From assembly GCF_002067035.1 (NCBI RefSeq), contig NZ_MVQB01000057.1:23380-87379 (forward strand): DNA of 64,000 nt. Reading direction: 5' to 3'. Made by a program: the position numbers and the translations under genes. Under the pieces are notes generated by a model that searched no databases, was not told the DNA's origin, and saw nothing but the letters and a program-made list of their open reading frames with translations. Below are positions 41,468 through 51,017 of the stretch, piece by piece. Position 1 is the stretch's first letter; each line of letters starts with the position of its first letter. Origin of the DNA: Methanoregula sp. PtaB.Bin085 (lineage in GTDB: Archaea; Halobacteriota; Methanomicrobia; Methanomicrobiales; Methanospirillaceae).

Positions 41468-42682
41468 CTATTTCAGCACCTGTACCGGCACTACTGAACC
41501 CTTTGCCAGCACACCCTGCCCCTCCGCTATACAGGCAATTGCATCGGCATCGGCGATAGCCCGCAGGCGGCTGCTGTCTTTTAACGAGTGAAAGATCGGG
41601 AATTCCCCGCCGTCTTCCAGCCTGCCGAAGAAGAAGTTTGTCCAGTCACGCTGGCGCCCCTCGAGATCGGTGGCGAGCCGGGCGTTGATGCGGGGGAGGT
41701 CCGTCTCCGCATGGCCGGCAAGGGCAAGGAGGCCGGGAAGCGCGATCTGTAAAAAACCCATCAGGTTCGAGGAGGGCCCGCCGGGCAGAATGAAGACCGG
41801 TTTTGTACACAGCATGCCAAAGCCGACCGCCTTGCCGGGTCCGATGCGGATTCTGTGGAAGTACTGGTGCCAGCCCAGGCCTTCCAGAACCTGTGCGGTA
41901 AAATCGCGGTCGCCGGTCCAGGCACCTCCGCTGGTGATGAGCGCATCGGCATCCGCCGACAGCATGCGGAAGGTTTCTGTCAGGGTGTTTATATCGTCGT
42001 TGACAACGGTCAGGACCGTCTTCATCCGGTACCGCCTGCACCATGCGTTGATGGTCAGGATGTTGCTTGCATAGAGCTTGCCTTCGGCAAGGGTCTCGCC
42101 CGGGAGAACGATCTCATCCCCGGTGCCGATGATGGCCACGGTCGGGGTCCTGAAGACCGGGACGGTGCTGTGCCCCGCGGCGGCAATAAGGCCGAGTAAT
42201 CCCGGGGATATCTGCCGGCCTTTTTCCACGATGCGGGACCGGGACTCCACATCTTCCCCGCGGAAAAGGATATTCCGGCCGGGTTCGGCAACATTCATGG
42301 CCAGGACATCGCTGCCGTCCGGTCGCGTGAATTCCTCGGTCAGGACTGCATCGGCACCTGACGGAATCTTGGCCCCGGTCAGGACCCGCACCGTCATACC
42401 CGGCTCCACGTCAACGGTCGTTGTTCCTCCCGGTGCCATCCGGCCGGCAAGCCTGAGCCGGACAGGATTTTCCTGTGTGGCATTGCAGATCTCACGGGAC
42501 CGGACAGCGTACCCGTCTTTCAGCGAAGAATCCGCCGATGGAGAGTCCACCAGTGCATGGAGGTCCGATGCCGCAATACGATCAGTGCTGTCGGCAAGTG
42601 CGATCGTTTCCATGCCCAGCGGCCTGCAATTTTCAAGGGTTATGGTAAGAGCTTCAGTAAGACCAAGGGACAGTTTCTTCAT
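41468..42682 (-). CDS. moeA: stand-alone MoeA molybdopterin molybdenumtransferase
   Basis: A 404-residue single-domain MoeA that inserts the metal oxyanion into the pterin. Features are SSLKDGYAVRS (S-x-x-D/K-G-Y-A region), GAKIPSGADAVLTEEF, GTGDEIVLPGETLAEGKLYASN, TSGGAWTGDRDFTAQVLEG and ILPGGPSSNLMGFLQ. The loop TSGGAWTG differs from the more common SGGVSxG. Start at ATG 42682 (MKKLSLGLTEALT). It lies between convergent fdhD and the divergent moeA-PBP copy 2, with a 210-base shared promoter region to the latter. It is the only one of the three MoeA genes lacking the PBP-like domain. Confidence 0.9.
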   Translation of the reverse strand: MKKLSLGLTEALTITLENCRPLGMETIALADSTDRIAASDLHALVDSPSADSSLKDGYAVRSREICNATQENPVRLRLAGRMAPGGTTTVDVEPGMTVRVLTGAKIPSGADAVLTEEFTRPDGSDVLAMNVAEPGRNILFRGEDVESRSRIVEKGRQISPGLLGLIAAAGHSTVPVFRTPTVAIIGTGDEIVLPGETLAEGKLYASNILTINAWCRRYRMKTVLTVVNDDINTLTETFRMLSADADALITSGGAWTGDRDFTAQVLEGLGWHQYFHRIRIGPGKAVGFGMLCTKPVFILPGGPSSNLMGFLQIALPGLLALAGHAETDLPRINARLATDLEGRQRDWTNFFFGRLEDGGEFPIFHSLKDSSRLRAIADADAIACIAEGQGVLAKGSVVPVQVLK

Positions 42683-42830
42683 CGTTTCCTCCCCCCGTAT
42701 AGCCCGGCCTGCCCCGCGCACCTCTGTCTGGATGGTCCGGGAATAAGACTTCGACAACGGATGGCGCAGTGCCGGGAGAATCTGGTTTTCAAGGTTAATA
42801 ATCAGAAGATGTTAAAAGGTAATTGTTTAT

Positions 42831-42838
42831 CTATATAC
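42831..42838 (+). promoter_or_regulatory. TATA box for moeA-PBP copy 2
   Basis: CTATATAC lies 55-62 bases before the ATG at 42893, in the region shared with the divergent moeA. Upstream, AAGGTTAATAATCAG (42791-42805) resembles part of the putative operator at 58737. Confidence 0.4.
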
Positions 42839-42892
42839 TGCTCAGAGATAGTGAACACGAATTCCCGTCCGCACATGAAATCGTGACTCCGT

Positions 42893-44803
42893 ATGGTTAA
42901 CCGTTATCTCACCCTTCTCCCGCTCGACGAGGCACTGACGATCCTGACATCGTCCTTTGAAAGACCTTCGGGGACTGAGAGGATCTCCGTTACCAGCGCG
43001 ATCGGGCGGGTCGTTGCCGCGCCGGTCCATGCAAAATATTCGGTGCCGGAAGTGAATCTCTCGGCCATGGACGGTATAGCCGTGAAGAGCCGCGACACTA
43101 TCGGGGCAAGCGACACAAGGCCCGTAACGCTCACGGAATTTGCCCGCGTCAATACCGGCAATATCATCCCCCCCGCGTTCGATGCAGTCATCATGATCGA
43201 GGATATCTGGGAGACAGACGGGAAGTGCCAGGTCCGCAAGTCGGCAGTACCCTGGCAGCATGTCCGCCCGGCTGGAGAGGATATGAAAGAGAACAAGCTC
43301 GTGCTCCCCCGCGGCCATATTATCCGGGCGTTCGATATCGGAGCCCTCGCAACCTTCGGGATAACGAGCATCGAGGTCCTCTCAGTCAGGATTGGAATTA
43401 TCCCGACGGGGAGTGAGCTTGTCCCGTTCGGTGTCCGGCCCGGGCCGGGGCAGGTTGTCGAAAGCAACACGGTCATGGCACAGGTCTTTCTCTCGCAGAT
43501 GGGTGCGGACTGTACCCGGTACCCCATCGTGCCTGATGACCCCGACCGGATCCGCGAGACCCTGCGTACCGCGGTGAGAGAAAATGATCTCGTGCTCATA
43601 TCAGCCGGTTCATCAGCCGGAACCCGCGACTTCACGGAGAGCGTCATACGGTCGCTCGGGGATCTCATCTTCCATGGGGTAGCGGTTAAACCGGGAAAGC
43701 CGGTGATGCTGGGAAAGATTGATGGAAAACCGGTCCTCGGCCTGCCGGGCTACCCGCTTGCCGCCCAGACGGTGCTCCGCGAGTTCGCCGCACCGCTGCT
43801 GGAATCGTGGGGTTTTCCGCCGGCACCCCGTTTAGCCGTCACTGTCCGTCTTGGGCAGGCACTTGTCTCAGACCTTGGGTTCGACGAGTTCATCCCGATC
43901 TTTGTCGGCAGGATCGGACAGGACCTCCTCGGGACACCGCACGGGAAAGGGGCGTTTGCCCAGATGTCGACCGTGAAGGCCAACGGGTATACCCACATCC
44001 CTGCACCGGTCGAGGGATACGAGGCGGGTACGATGCTCGAGGTTCTGCTGACAACCGATCCCGGCAGCATCGAACGCACCCTTATTTTTACCGGCACTCT
44101 CGATCCGGCGCTGGAGGACCTGGTCAACCGTGCCCATGACGAGGGCCTCTTTATCCATGCAACCAATCCCGGTAATATCCCGGGGCTCCTCGCGCTGGGC
44201 AGCAACAGCTGCCATGCCGCTCCACTGGTCCTTCCCTCCCGATCCCTCCTGACTTCGTACCAGCCACTGACGCAGTTTTCCGGTGCAGGAGATCTTGCTT
44301 TCATCCACATCGCATCGGTCGAGCTTGGCATCGCATCCATTAACGGGCTTGAAACAAAAGACCTCACCCGTGTCCGGTTCATCAACACGCGTAAGGAGAC
44401 CCCGTCCCGGACCGTTCTTGACGCGCTGCTCGCTATTGAGGGTATTCATCCTTCACAGGTCAACGGCTACCTGCAGGAAGTTCATGGTCCGCCGGCAGTA
44501 GCAGTAGCAATCCGGAACGGCTTTGCCGATGCCGGGATATGCACATCAAGTATCGCGAGCGCGAACAGTCTCCGGTTCATGCCGGTTGCCCACGAGGACT
44601 ATGAGCTGGTCGTGCGAAAGGAAATGCTGGCTGATTCCCGTTTCAAAACCCTTGTTGCCCTTATCCGATCGACAGGCTACCGTGCAGCGCTTGAAAAGAC
44701 CGGCGGTTATGATCTCACGCTTACCGGTACCATCAGGGGGATGAATGGCAGCGGGACCCTGACCCCGTTTGAGCCGGGATGTCTGCCGGCCGGGTTTATC
44801 TGA
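42893..44803 (+). CDS. moeA: MoeA fused to a periplasmic-binding-protein-like domain, copy 2
   Basis: A 636-residue protein of the same architecture as 32926-34785. MoeA occupies about residues 1-400: SAMDGIAVKSRDT, VNTGNIIPPAFDAVIMIEDI, IPTGSELVPFGVRPGPGQVVESNT, ISAGSSAGTRDFTE and VLGLPGYPLAAQTVLRE. The PBP-like domain runs from about 415 to 636 (TLIFTGTLDPALEDLVNRAHDEG, RFINTRKETPSRTVLDALLAIEG, IRNGFADAGICTSSIASANSLRFM). Position-by-position similarity to copy 1 indicates a duplication after the fusion arose. One copy adjoins each Fwd operon, so each may load the metal for its own enzyme. The IS66 element lies 170 bases downstream. Confidence 0.9.
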   Translation: MVNRYLTLLPLDEALTILTSSFERPSGTERISVTSAIGRVVAAPVHAKYSVPEVNLSAMDGIAVKSRDTIGASDTRPVTLTEFARVNTGNIIPPAFDAVIMIEDIWETDGKCQVRKSAVPWQHVRPAGEDMKENKLVLPRGHIIRAFDIGALATFGITSIEVLSVRIGIIPTGSELVPFGVRPGPGQVVESNTVMAQVFLSQMGADCTRYPIVPDDPDRIRETLRTAVRENDLVLISAGSSAGTRDFTESVIRSLGDLIFHGVAVKPGKPVMLGKIDGKPVLGLPGYPLAAQTVLREFAAPLLESWGFPPAPRLAVTVRLGQALVSDLGFDEFIPIFVGRIGQDLLGTPHGKGAFAQMSTVKANGYTHIPAPVEGYEAGTMLEVLLTTDPGSIERTLIFTGTLDPALEDLVNRAHDEGLFIHATNPGNIPGLLALGSNSCHAAPLVLPSRSLLTSYQPLTQFSGAGDLAFIHIASVELGIASINGLETKDLTRVRFINTRKETPSRTVLDALLAIEGIHPSQVNGYLQEVHGPPAVAVAIRNGFADAGICTSSIASANSLRFMPVAHEDYELVVRKEMLADSRFKTLVALIRSTGYRAALEKTGGYDLTLTGTIRGMNGSGTLTPFEPGCLPAGFI

Positions 44804-44965
44804 AAATTTTTTTCCAGACTCTCATCATCTGAAATCATGATAGTATTCCGTGATAGCAGCCACGGTTTTTTTTGGAGATTTGCTTGTATTGGATATGATT
44901 GGAAATGCCTTTTCGATCCGTGCCGGAGAGATTGAAATCCGCGATCAGCGCACAGGTTGTTTTTA

Positions 44966-44973
44966 AAAAAAGT
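44966..44973. repeat. 8-base target duplication, left side of IS element
   Basis: AAAAAAGT immediately precedes the left terminal repeat and is repeated exactly at 46519-46526, as expected for the 8-base duplication made by IS66-family elements. Confidence 0.75.
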
Positions 44974-46518
44974 GTAACTATTCAGCCCCCCTTTTTTCGA
45001 CCCGAACCGGCAGATCGAAATACTAAGAGTACATGAATAACAATAGATGGCAGTCAACCGTGCCGAGTTACTGGAATTATGCCGGACAAATCCGGAAGCG
45101 GTTGTTGACATTATCGAAAAACAGGATCGTGTTATCACTCAGTTGACAGAGAGGATAGTGCAACTGGAAGCCCGGATAGTTGAGTTAGAGGCGCGGTTAA
45201 ACCGGACCAGTCGGAACAGCAGTCAGCCGCCGTCGATGGATGGCTTCAGGAGAGTCCAGAGTCCCCGGAAGAAAGGAGAGCGACCGCCCGGAGGACAGTT
45301 GGGGCATAAAGGCCAGACCCTTGAGATGGTAGAGAATCCGGATGAGATTGCATTTCACAGGGTTCAGGTATGCCAGGGGTGCAGAACATCGCTGGTGGAT
45401 GAGGACCCGGTCAAGATCGAGCGACGCCAGGTGCATGACACTGAGTTCAGGATACGGGTAACCGAACACCGTGCCGAGCACAAACGGTGTCCGGAATGTG
45501 GTATGATGAACCGTGGAGAATTTCCATCAGATGTTCAGTTCCCCGTCCAGTATGGCCCGAACCTCAAGGCACTGATGGTGTATCTTTGCGTTTACCAGTT
45601 GGTTCCGTATGATCGGATTCGGGAGATGTTCTCCGATATCTTCGGACGTTCGTTGAGCACCGGGACCCTGGTGAATGCAGTTCAGGAGAGTTACCGGAAC
45701 CTTGCAGGAGTTGAAGAACGGATACGAGACCTCCTGAAAGATTCAAAGGTAATCCATGTTGACGAGACCGGTATGCGGGTCACCGGTATCCGGCAATGGC
45801 TGCACGTTGCAAGTACCGATTTCCTCACGTGGTATGGTCACCATAAAAAACGGGGAAAACGGGCAACCGATGATATGCAGATCCTGCCCCGGTTCAAAGG
45901 TACTATGGTTCATGATTTCCGGGCTTCATATTTCCGGTATCCAAGTCGTCATGCGATCTGTAACGCCCATCTGCTTCGCGAGTTGAACGGTATCTCGGAG
46001 AATTATCAGCATACATGGAGTCTGGATTTGCATGATCTGATTCTGGAGATCAAACACCAGGTGGATGCTGCACGGGCGAACTCGTGTTCTCTCAGCTCAT
46101 CGACGATTGCGGATTTCGAAGCACGCTATGTTCGGATCCTTGAATCAGGATTGAACGAGATCTCATCTGAAGAAATTCCGGATTCCCCGACAAAACGCGG
46201 TCGTAAGAAACAGTCAAAAGCCAGGAACCTGCTCGATCGGTGCAGGAAGTTCCCTCCCGAGGTGTTGGCTTTCATGCACAATCTCTCAATTCCCTTCACG
46301 AATAATCTGGCTGAACGCGATATCCGAATGGCCAAAGTCCAGCAGAAAATCTCCGGTACCTTCCGCAGTGAAAACGGTGCCTCCGCTTTCTGCAGGATCA
46401 GGGGGTATATCTCCACCACAAGGAAAAATAACAAGCCGGTCCTCGATTCGCTTATCGGGGCTTTTCGGGGAACGCCGTTCATTCCGTTACATGCTTAACG
46501 CGCGGGCTGAATAGTTAC
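44974..46518 (+). mobile_element. IS66-family insertion sequence (ISBst12-like, single transposase gene)
   Basis: A 1545-base element bounded by perfect 15-base inverted repeats, GTAACTATTCAGCCC (44974-44988) and GGGCTGAATAGTTAC (46504-46518), and an 8-base target duplication. It carries only the transposase gene and no tnpA/tnpB accessory frames. The intact ends, intact transposase and exact target duplication point to a recent insertion. It lies between moeA-PBP copy 2 and the PAS protein genes. Confidence 0.88.
45047..46498 (+). CDS. IS66-family transposase
   Basis: A full-length 483-residue transposase. The N-terminal coiled coil (DRVITQLTERIVQLEARIVELEARL) is followed by the NRTSRNSSQPPSMDG motif, then a zinc finger (CQGCRTSL and CPECGMMN) and the DDE catalytic domain. 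Catalytic-region residues are visible in VIHVDETGMRV (first Asp), HAICNAHLLREL and the glutamate region IPFTNNLAERDIRM, and it ends with the SFCRIRGYISTTRKNN-type C-terminal motif. No frameshift is seen. Its codon use is less GC-biased than its neighbours, supporting an external origin. Confidence 0.95.
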   Translation: MAVNRAELLELCRTNPEAVVDIIEKQDRVITQLTERIVQLEARIVELEARLNRTSRNSSQPPSMDGFRRVQSPRKKGERPPGGQLGHKGQTLEMVENPDEIAFHRVQVCQGCRTSLVDEDPVKIERRQVHDTEFRIRVTEHRAEHKRCPECGMMNRGEFPSDVQFPVQYGPNLKALMVYLCVYQLVPYDRIREMFSDIFGRSLSTGTLVNAVQESYRNLAGVEERIRDLLKDSKVIHVDETGMRVTGIRQWLHVASTDFLTWYGHHKKRGKRATDDMQILPRFKGTMVHDFRASYFRYPSRHAICNAHLLRELNGISENYQHTWSLDLHDLILEIKHQVDAARANSCSLSSSTIADFEARYVRILESGLNEISSEEIPDSPTKRGRKKQSKARNLLDRCRKFPPEVLAFMHNLSIPFTNNLAERDIRMAKVQQKISGTFRSENGASAFCRIRGYISTTRKNNKPVLDSLIGAFRGTPFIPLHA

Positions 46519-46526
46519 AAAAAAGT
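46519..46526. repeat. 8-base target duplication, right side of IS element
   Basis: AAAAAAGT is an exact copy of 44966-44973 and adjoins the right terminal repeat. Confidence 0.75.
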
Positions 46527-46799
46527 ATCGTCAATTTTATCGTGCAGTTCTGCATTGCATAACAGAATTCTGAGTACAGAGATCGCCGGTAAAAATGATA
46601 TCTGTATCATTCACATGTTTTTATAATCTCTTATCATTGAGTTTTTCCGGAAAAAAATCCCCGGGTGTATCACTAGATCACCTAACGGAGGAGAATATCG
46701 ACAACTATGACGTATATGTAAAATATATTAATTTAAGAAAAAATTATCTTTTTTTGTTTAACGGATATTTTTTTATTGTTCCAGACGTTTTTTACAGTA

Positions 46800-48218
46800 A
46801 TGGATACTCGTCAGGAAACCATAAAAAAGATTAAAAGTCTCCTTCGTTTTCACCGTAACGGACTTACCATTACCGATATAGCGGAAAAACTCCGGCTGAA
46901 CCGGAACTCAACAGCGAAATATCTTGAAATTCTTCTTATTTCCGGCGAAGTAAACCTGAACAATATTGGCCCGGCGAAGGTCTATACCTACTCACAGAAA
47001 ATGCCGGTATCGGCAATGCTGAAATTTTCCGCGGATTTCATCCTGCTGATCGATAATGAGATGCATATCCTAGACGCGAACGAGAATGCGCTCAGCATCC
47101 TTGGAACAACCCGTGAGAACCTGATTGGGAAGCCGATCGATACTATTACATCGCCTCTCATAGCCCGCCTGGATATTGCACATGTATTTGAGGAGATTTC
47201 TTCGAAGGGAGAAGTACAGCGGGAGTTCAGTGTCCCCCTCCAGGATGAAGACCACCATTTCCGGATTCGCCTTATTCCAACGGTTTTTGATACCATGGAC
47301 GAAGGTATTACCATCATCGGAGAAGATATCACAAAACAGATTCAGTTCGAAGAATCTCTGATGATCTCCGAAACGCGGTACCGGGCAATTGTCCAGGATC
47401 TGACATACGTGATCTGCCGGTGGCGCCCGGAAGGAGAAATCACCTTTATTAACGATCTGTTCAGTCGTTTTATCGGAATTCCCTGTAATAACATAGCGGG
47501 CACAAGCCTCTTTACCTATATCGTACCGGAAGATCTCCCCCTGCTCAAGGAAAAGATCACCCGGCTCCTCCGTGGCCAGCCGACTGTTTCCCTGGAAATC
47601 CGGTTAACTGACAACAGGGGGACAATCCGCTGGTACCAATGGAATATCCGGGGTATCTATGATCATAACGGGGCTCTGGTCGAATGCCAGTCAGTGGGTC
47701 GTGATATCAATACCGAGAGGGAACAGGCGCAAAAAATCCGTGAGAGCGAAGAGCGTTTTCACATGATCACTGACCATTCCCCGTTCCCGATATCCATCGT
47801 TGACAGATCCGGGAATTTCCTGTATGTGAATAATGCCTTCTCCCGACTCTTCGGATATACGCGGGAGGATATTCCTACTGAGAAAGACTGGTTCGAAAAA
47901 GCGTTCCCCGATATGTCTGCCAGAGAATGTCATGAGTGTATGCACACCCTGAAACAGGACCCGTCAGGTTCCGCTCCTCATGTCGCCGTGCCTGCGATAT
48001 TACCCGTTACATGTAAAGATGGTTTCGTTCGTCAGGTTAACTTCTACCGAACCACTCTCCAGAACGGGGAGCAGTTTATTGTCTGTGAAGATCTTACCCC
48101 GAAAAAAGAGGCGGAACGGCTCCACACGATGCTGGCTTCGATTGTGAATACGTCCGATGACGCCCCATCCCTTTACCGGAGCCTCAATAAATCAGTTCCC
48201 CTCAGGGATAAACCATGA
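46800..48218 (+). CDS. HTH-PAS signalling protein without an output domain, possibly truncated
   Basis: A 472-residue protein with an N-terminal winged helix-turn-helix (TITDIAEKLRLNRNSTAKYLEILL, residues 20-45) followed by three PAS domains starting near 75, 190 and 310. The third PAS resembles the PAS of the next large gene (48736-50202), for example SEERFHMITDHSPFPISIVDRSGNF against SEDRFRLITERSPFPISIIDSAGKN. Similarity stops at SIVNTSDDA, where the paralogue continues with a fourth PAS, so the 3' end has probably been lost. ATG at 46800 (MDTRQETIKKIKS); an ATG 24 bases upstream is less likely. It may be a ligand-sensing transcription regulator. Confidence 0.75.
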   Translation: MDTRQETIKKIKSLLRFHRNGLTITDIAEKLRLNRNSTAKYLEILLISGEVNLNNIGPAKVYTYSQKMPVSAMLKFSADFILLIDNEMHILDANENALSILGTTRENLIGKPIDTITSPLIARLDIAHVFEEISSKGEVQREFSVPLQDEDHHFRIRLIPTVFDTMDEGITIIGEDITKQIQFEESLMISETRYRAIVQDLTYVICRWRPEGEITFINDLFSRFIGIPCNNIAGTSLFTYIVPEDLPLLKEKITRLLRGQPTVSLEIRLTDNRGTIRWYQWNIRGIYDHNGALVECQSVGRDINTEREQAQKIRESEERFHMITDHSPFPISIVDRSGNFLYVNNAFSRLFGYTREDIPTEKDWFEKAFPDMSARECHECMHTLKQDPSGSAPHVAVPAILPVTCKDGFVRQVNFYRTTLQNGEQFIVCEDLTPKKEAERLHTMLASIVNTSDDAPSLYRSLNKSVPLRDKP

Positions 48219-48361
48219 AAAACACCGAGGGGATTACGAGGGAACCGGATGGACAGCAGGGTCAACCGGATCCCGTTCAGCAATACAGGAAATGTCTCTC
48301 CTCTTCTGCTGGCAGCATTCAGCACATCGTGGCCTTTTTAAGTCTGGATCATTTTTCGTGA
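48215..48361 (+). CDS. possible 48-residue ORF coupled to the PAS gene
   Basis: ATG at 48215 overlaps the TGA of the preceding gene (ATGA) and opens a frame of 48 residues starting MKNTEGITREPDGQQGQPDP. It shows no recognisable domain and no good Shine-Dalgarno. It may equally be the decayed remainder of the missing 3' end of the PAS gene; the frame itself shows no PAS similarity. Confidence 0.2.
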   Translation: MKNTEGITREPDGQQGQPDPVQQYRKCLSSSAGSIQHIVAFLSLDHFS

Positions 48362-48735
48362 GGGTTCACGGTAGGCTGAATACCATAGTGTCCGGTTTCC
48401 GCCGCTGATCATCACTCACGTCAGCATGTTTTAAGAAATTCTGCCGGATCCGGGTAATGAAAAGCAGGTAATTATCTGTCATGATATGGGCAGAGCTTTG
48501 ATGGCATAAACGGGGGATCTCAACGTATAAAAATTTGAAAATGAATAATTCGGAATGTTTAAGGTGCATGAGTAGGATAATGTCGACTGGTGTGCGCGGG
48601 GTGTGATTATCTTTAGATCAGCGGTTTTATCCTCACTGAACATACGGTTCCGATCTCCGTCTGATTCTGATTACGGCGTTCCAGTGAATCTCCCCCGTAC
48701 CTGATGATCAAGCTGACGGGCAAGAATGATCAGAG
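48362..48735 (+). other. 374-base region between the two PAS genes
   Basis: I see no gene. It is AT-richer than coding DNA here, with no extended frame of good codon character. Its position next to the truncated PAS gene fits leftover decayed sequence plus the promoter of the response regulator gene. Confidence 0.4.
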
Positions 48736-50202
48736 ATGGATGATAACAACGGAGCACCGATGAAAACAGAACAGGAGAAAGATACCGTGAATATTCTCGT
48801 TGTCGAGGACAGCCGGACCCAGGCTGAATATCTCCAGCACATCCTCGAACAACAGGGATACCGGGTTATCCTCGCCTTTGACGGGAACCAGGCACTGGAA
48901 TTGATCAAAACCGAACGCCCCGCAATCGTGCTGACCGATATTATCATGCCGGAGATGGATGGCTACGCACTCTGCAGTGCCATCAAGCATGACAAGGATA
49001 TGGCAGATATCCCGGTCATCCTCGTTACTCAGCTCTTTGATCCTCCTGATCTTATTAAGGGTCTTGAAGCGGGGGCTAATGATATCATCATCAAACCGTT
49101 TCAGCCCGAACATGTACTATCGCGGGTAGCAAGCGTTCTTCAGTCACAGGCACAAAAAAAATCGGGTGATACAAGTCCCGCCCTGGAAGTATCATTTGAT
49201 GGCAAGACGCATCTCATCCCGGAAAGCCAGCTCCGTACCCCTGCAATCATACTCTCTTCCTATGATGCTGCCATGAGGAAAAATGCAGAATTACAGGAAT
49301 CATCTGAACGTCTTGCTCTTCTGAACGAGGAACTGGAGAAAAAGGTTGAAAAACTCCAGCAGGTCAATGAACAACTCCGGTTATCGCCCGCTCTGGGAAA
49401 CGAGGAACATGGGGAAAAAATCCGTGAGAGTGAAGATCGTTTCCGGTTAATCACTGAACGTTCTCCTTTTCCAATATCCATCATCGACAGCGCCGGAAAA
49501 AATCAGTATGTAAATAAAAAATTCGAGCAGCTCTTCGGGTATACCCTTGGGGATATCCCCACAGGAAAAGACTGGCTCCAGAAGGCATTCCCCGATATCA
49601 CTGAACGAACGAAAGCGATCAATACCTGGAAACAGGGTCGCGGGCAGGAGGCATGGAACGAGGGCAACTCCCCGATCTTTCCGGTCACCTGCAAAGACGG
49701 GACGATCCGCCAGATCCGCTATTGTCCGATTCCCCTCAAAGGGGGTGAACAGTGTGTCATATATGAAGATCTTACTGATAAAGTGGAATCGGAAAGGCTC
49801 CGTTCCGTTCTTGTTTCGATTGTGAATTCCTCAAATGATGCGATTATCGGGAAGTCACTCGACGGCACTATCCTGAGCTGGAACAAAGCAGCGGAGCGTT
49901 ATTACGGGTATCTTGCAGAAGAGGTAATTGGGAAATCCATTGAGATCATTATGCCCCCGGAAACACGTGTTCATCTTCCCGTGTTTCTCCGGAGGGTCGG
50001 TGCAGGAGAAACCATTGATCGTTTTGACACCGTCCGTCTGCGGAAAGACGGTTCCCGGATTGCTGTCTCTGTCACGATCTCGCCAATCAGGAATGAAGAA
50101 GGCCGCATTGTCGGGATTTCTACCATCGCCCAGAATATTGCAGACAGGGAAAAATCCGAGACCAGCCGGATGTTCAGGGAGCAGGTTCTTCACCGCCGTT
50201 AA
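48736..50202 (+). CDS. response regulator receiver plus PAS sensor protein
   Basis: A 488-residue protein. Residues 18-135 are a receiver domain with acidic residues in VVEDSRTQ, phosphoacceptor D68 (VLTDIIMPEMDG) and the conserved lysine in IIIKPFQPEHVL. A helical linker (about 185-220) leads to two PAS domains (about 240-350 and 365-470), the second ending in the PAC motif IRNEEGRIVGISTIAQNI. The protein ends at EQVLHRR without a histidine kinase or other output domain, common in Methanomicrobiales and implying partner kinases elsewhere. It shares about 150 residues with the upstream PAS protein. ATG at 48736; 48760 is an alternative. Confidence 0.85.
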   Translation: MDDNNGAPMKTEQEKDTVNILVVEDSRTQAEYLQHILEQQGYRVILAFDGNQALELIKTERPAIVLTDIIMPEMDGYALCSAIKHDKDMADIPVILVTQLFDPPDLIKGLEAGANDIIIKPFQPEHVLSRVASVLQSQAQKKSGDTSPALEVSFDGKTHLIPESQLRTPAIILSSYDAAMRKNAELQESSERLALLNEELEKKVEKLQQVNEQLRLSPALGNEEHGEKIRESEDRFRLITERSPFPISIIDSAGKNQYVNKKFEQLFGYTLGDIPTGKDWLQKAFPDITERTKAINTWKQGRGQEAWNEGNSPIFPVTCKDGTIRQIRYCPIPLKGGEQCVIYEDLTDKVESERLRSVLVSIVNSSNDAIIGKSLDGTILSWNKAAERYYGYLAEEVIGKSIEIIMPPETRVHLPVFLRRVGAGETIDRFDTVRLRKDGSRIAVSVTISPIRNEEGRIVGISTIAQNIADREKSETSRMFREQVLHRR

Positions 50203-50357
50203 TACAGGTACTCTGTATCCGGGAACCGTGGTAAGACAGGTAACAGGGTGTATTTTTAGGGAATCAGAAGGATCGGTATGCTGATACCGGGAACACATGG
50301 TATACTTCCTGAATGGTTCGGAAAAAATGGATATGAAAAAATGGGTGTTGGTACGTA

Positions 50358-50744
50358 TCAGTGTGAAGGCATCCCAGGATTCTGTGGAGAGATCCTGACG
50401 AGTGCTTCTTCTGCAGCTATCTTGACATAGCCGTTATCCTTCTTCAGTACTTCCTGGAGGCTCTTTATTGCCTTGGGGTCTCCAAGTTTTCCCAGTGCAG
50501 CAGCAGCTGCGAACCGGACGTCCTGTTCAGGATCTCTCAGAAGGGATATCAGGGAGTCAACGGAATTGGTTGCACCAATGTTTGCGAGGGCGTCAGCTGC
50601 CAGGTACCTGACCCAGCGATCTTCATCGGCCAGCGCCTGGATGAGGAACTCTGCTGCCGGCTGTCCGAACTTTTCCAGGTCTACTACATTTTTCCAGCGT
50701 TCTGGATTATTCTTTTTTGCAAGTGCTGCGACAATATTCTGCAT
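50358..50744 (-). CDS. HEAT-repeat protein
   Basis: A 128-residue helical-repeat protein with about three to four HEAT (PBS-lyase-like) units, for example DRWVRYLAADALANIG, DVRFAAAAALGKLG and NGYVKIAAEEALVRIS. Start at ATG 50744 (MQNIVAALAKKNNPERW); the in-frame upstream stretch to 50906 looks like non-coding DNA. Such proteins usually act as binding scaffolds. No obvious partner is encoded next door apart from the TPR protein. Confidence 0.8.
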   Translation of the reverse strand: MQNIVAALAKKNNPERWKNVVDLEKFGQPAAEFLIQALADEDRWVRYLAADALANIGATNSVDSLISLLRDPEQDVRFAAAAALGKLGDPKAIKSLQEVLKKDNGYVKIAAEEALVRISPQNPGMPSH

Positions 50745-51017
50745 GGATAACACACCTCTTCCCCTTCCCGGGGTTACCATACAGTCCCTCACGGGAAATA
50801 ATGAATATTTGCCATTATAAACCGCATGGCATATATGAATGGCAGAGGGAAAAGAAGTCCGGTCTGACGGGATGTACCAGGATAAAAACTCATATCTCAT
50901 CCTCATTCATGTGGGATGATATCGATGCCTCATGAGAGGAAAATATCCGGTAAAATTCTTTGAGCATATCAATGACGGATACGAGGGGCAGGGAAAGGTA
51001 CTGAATGAACAAACCGG

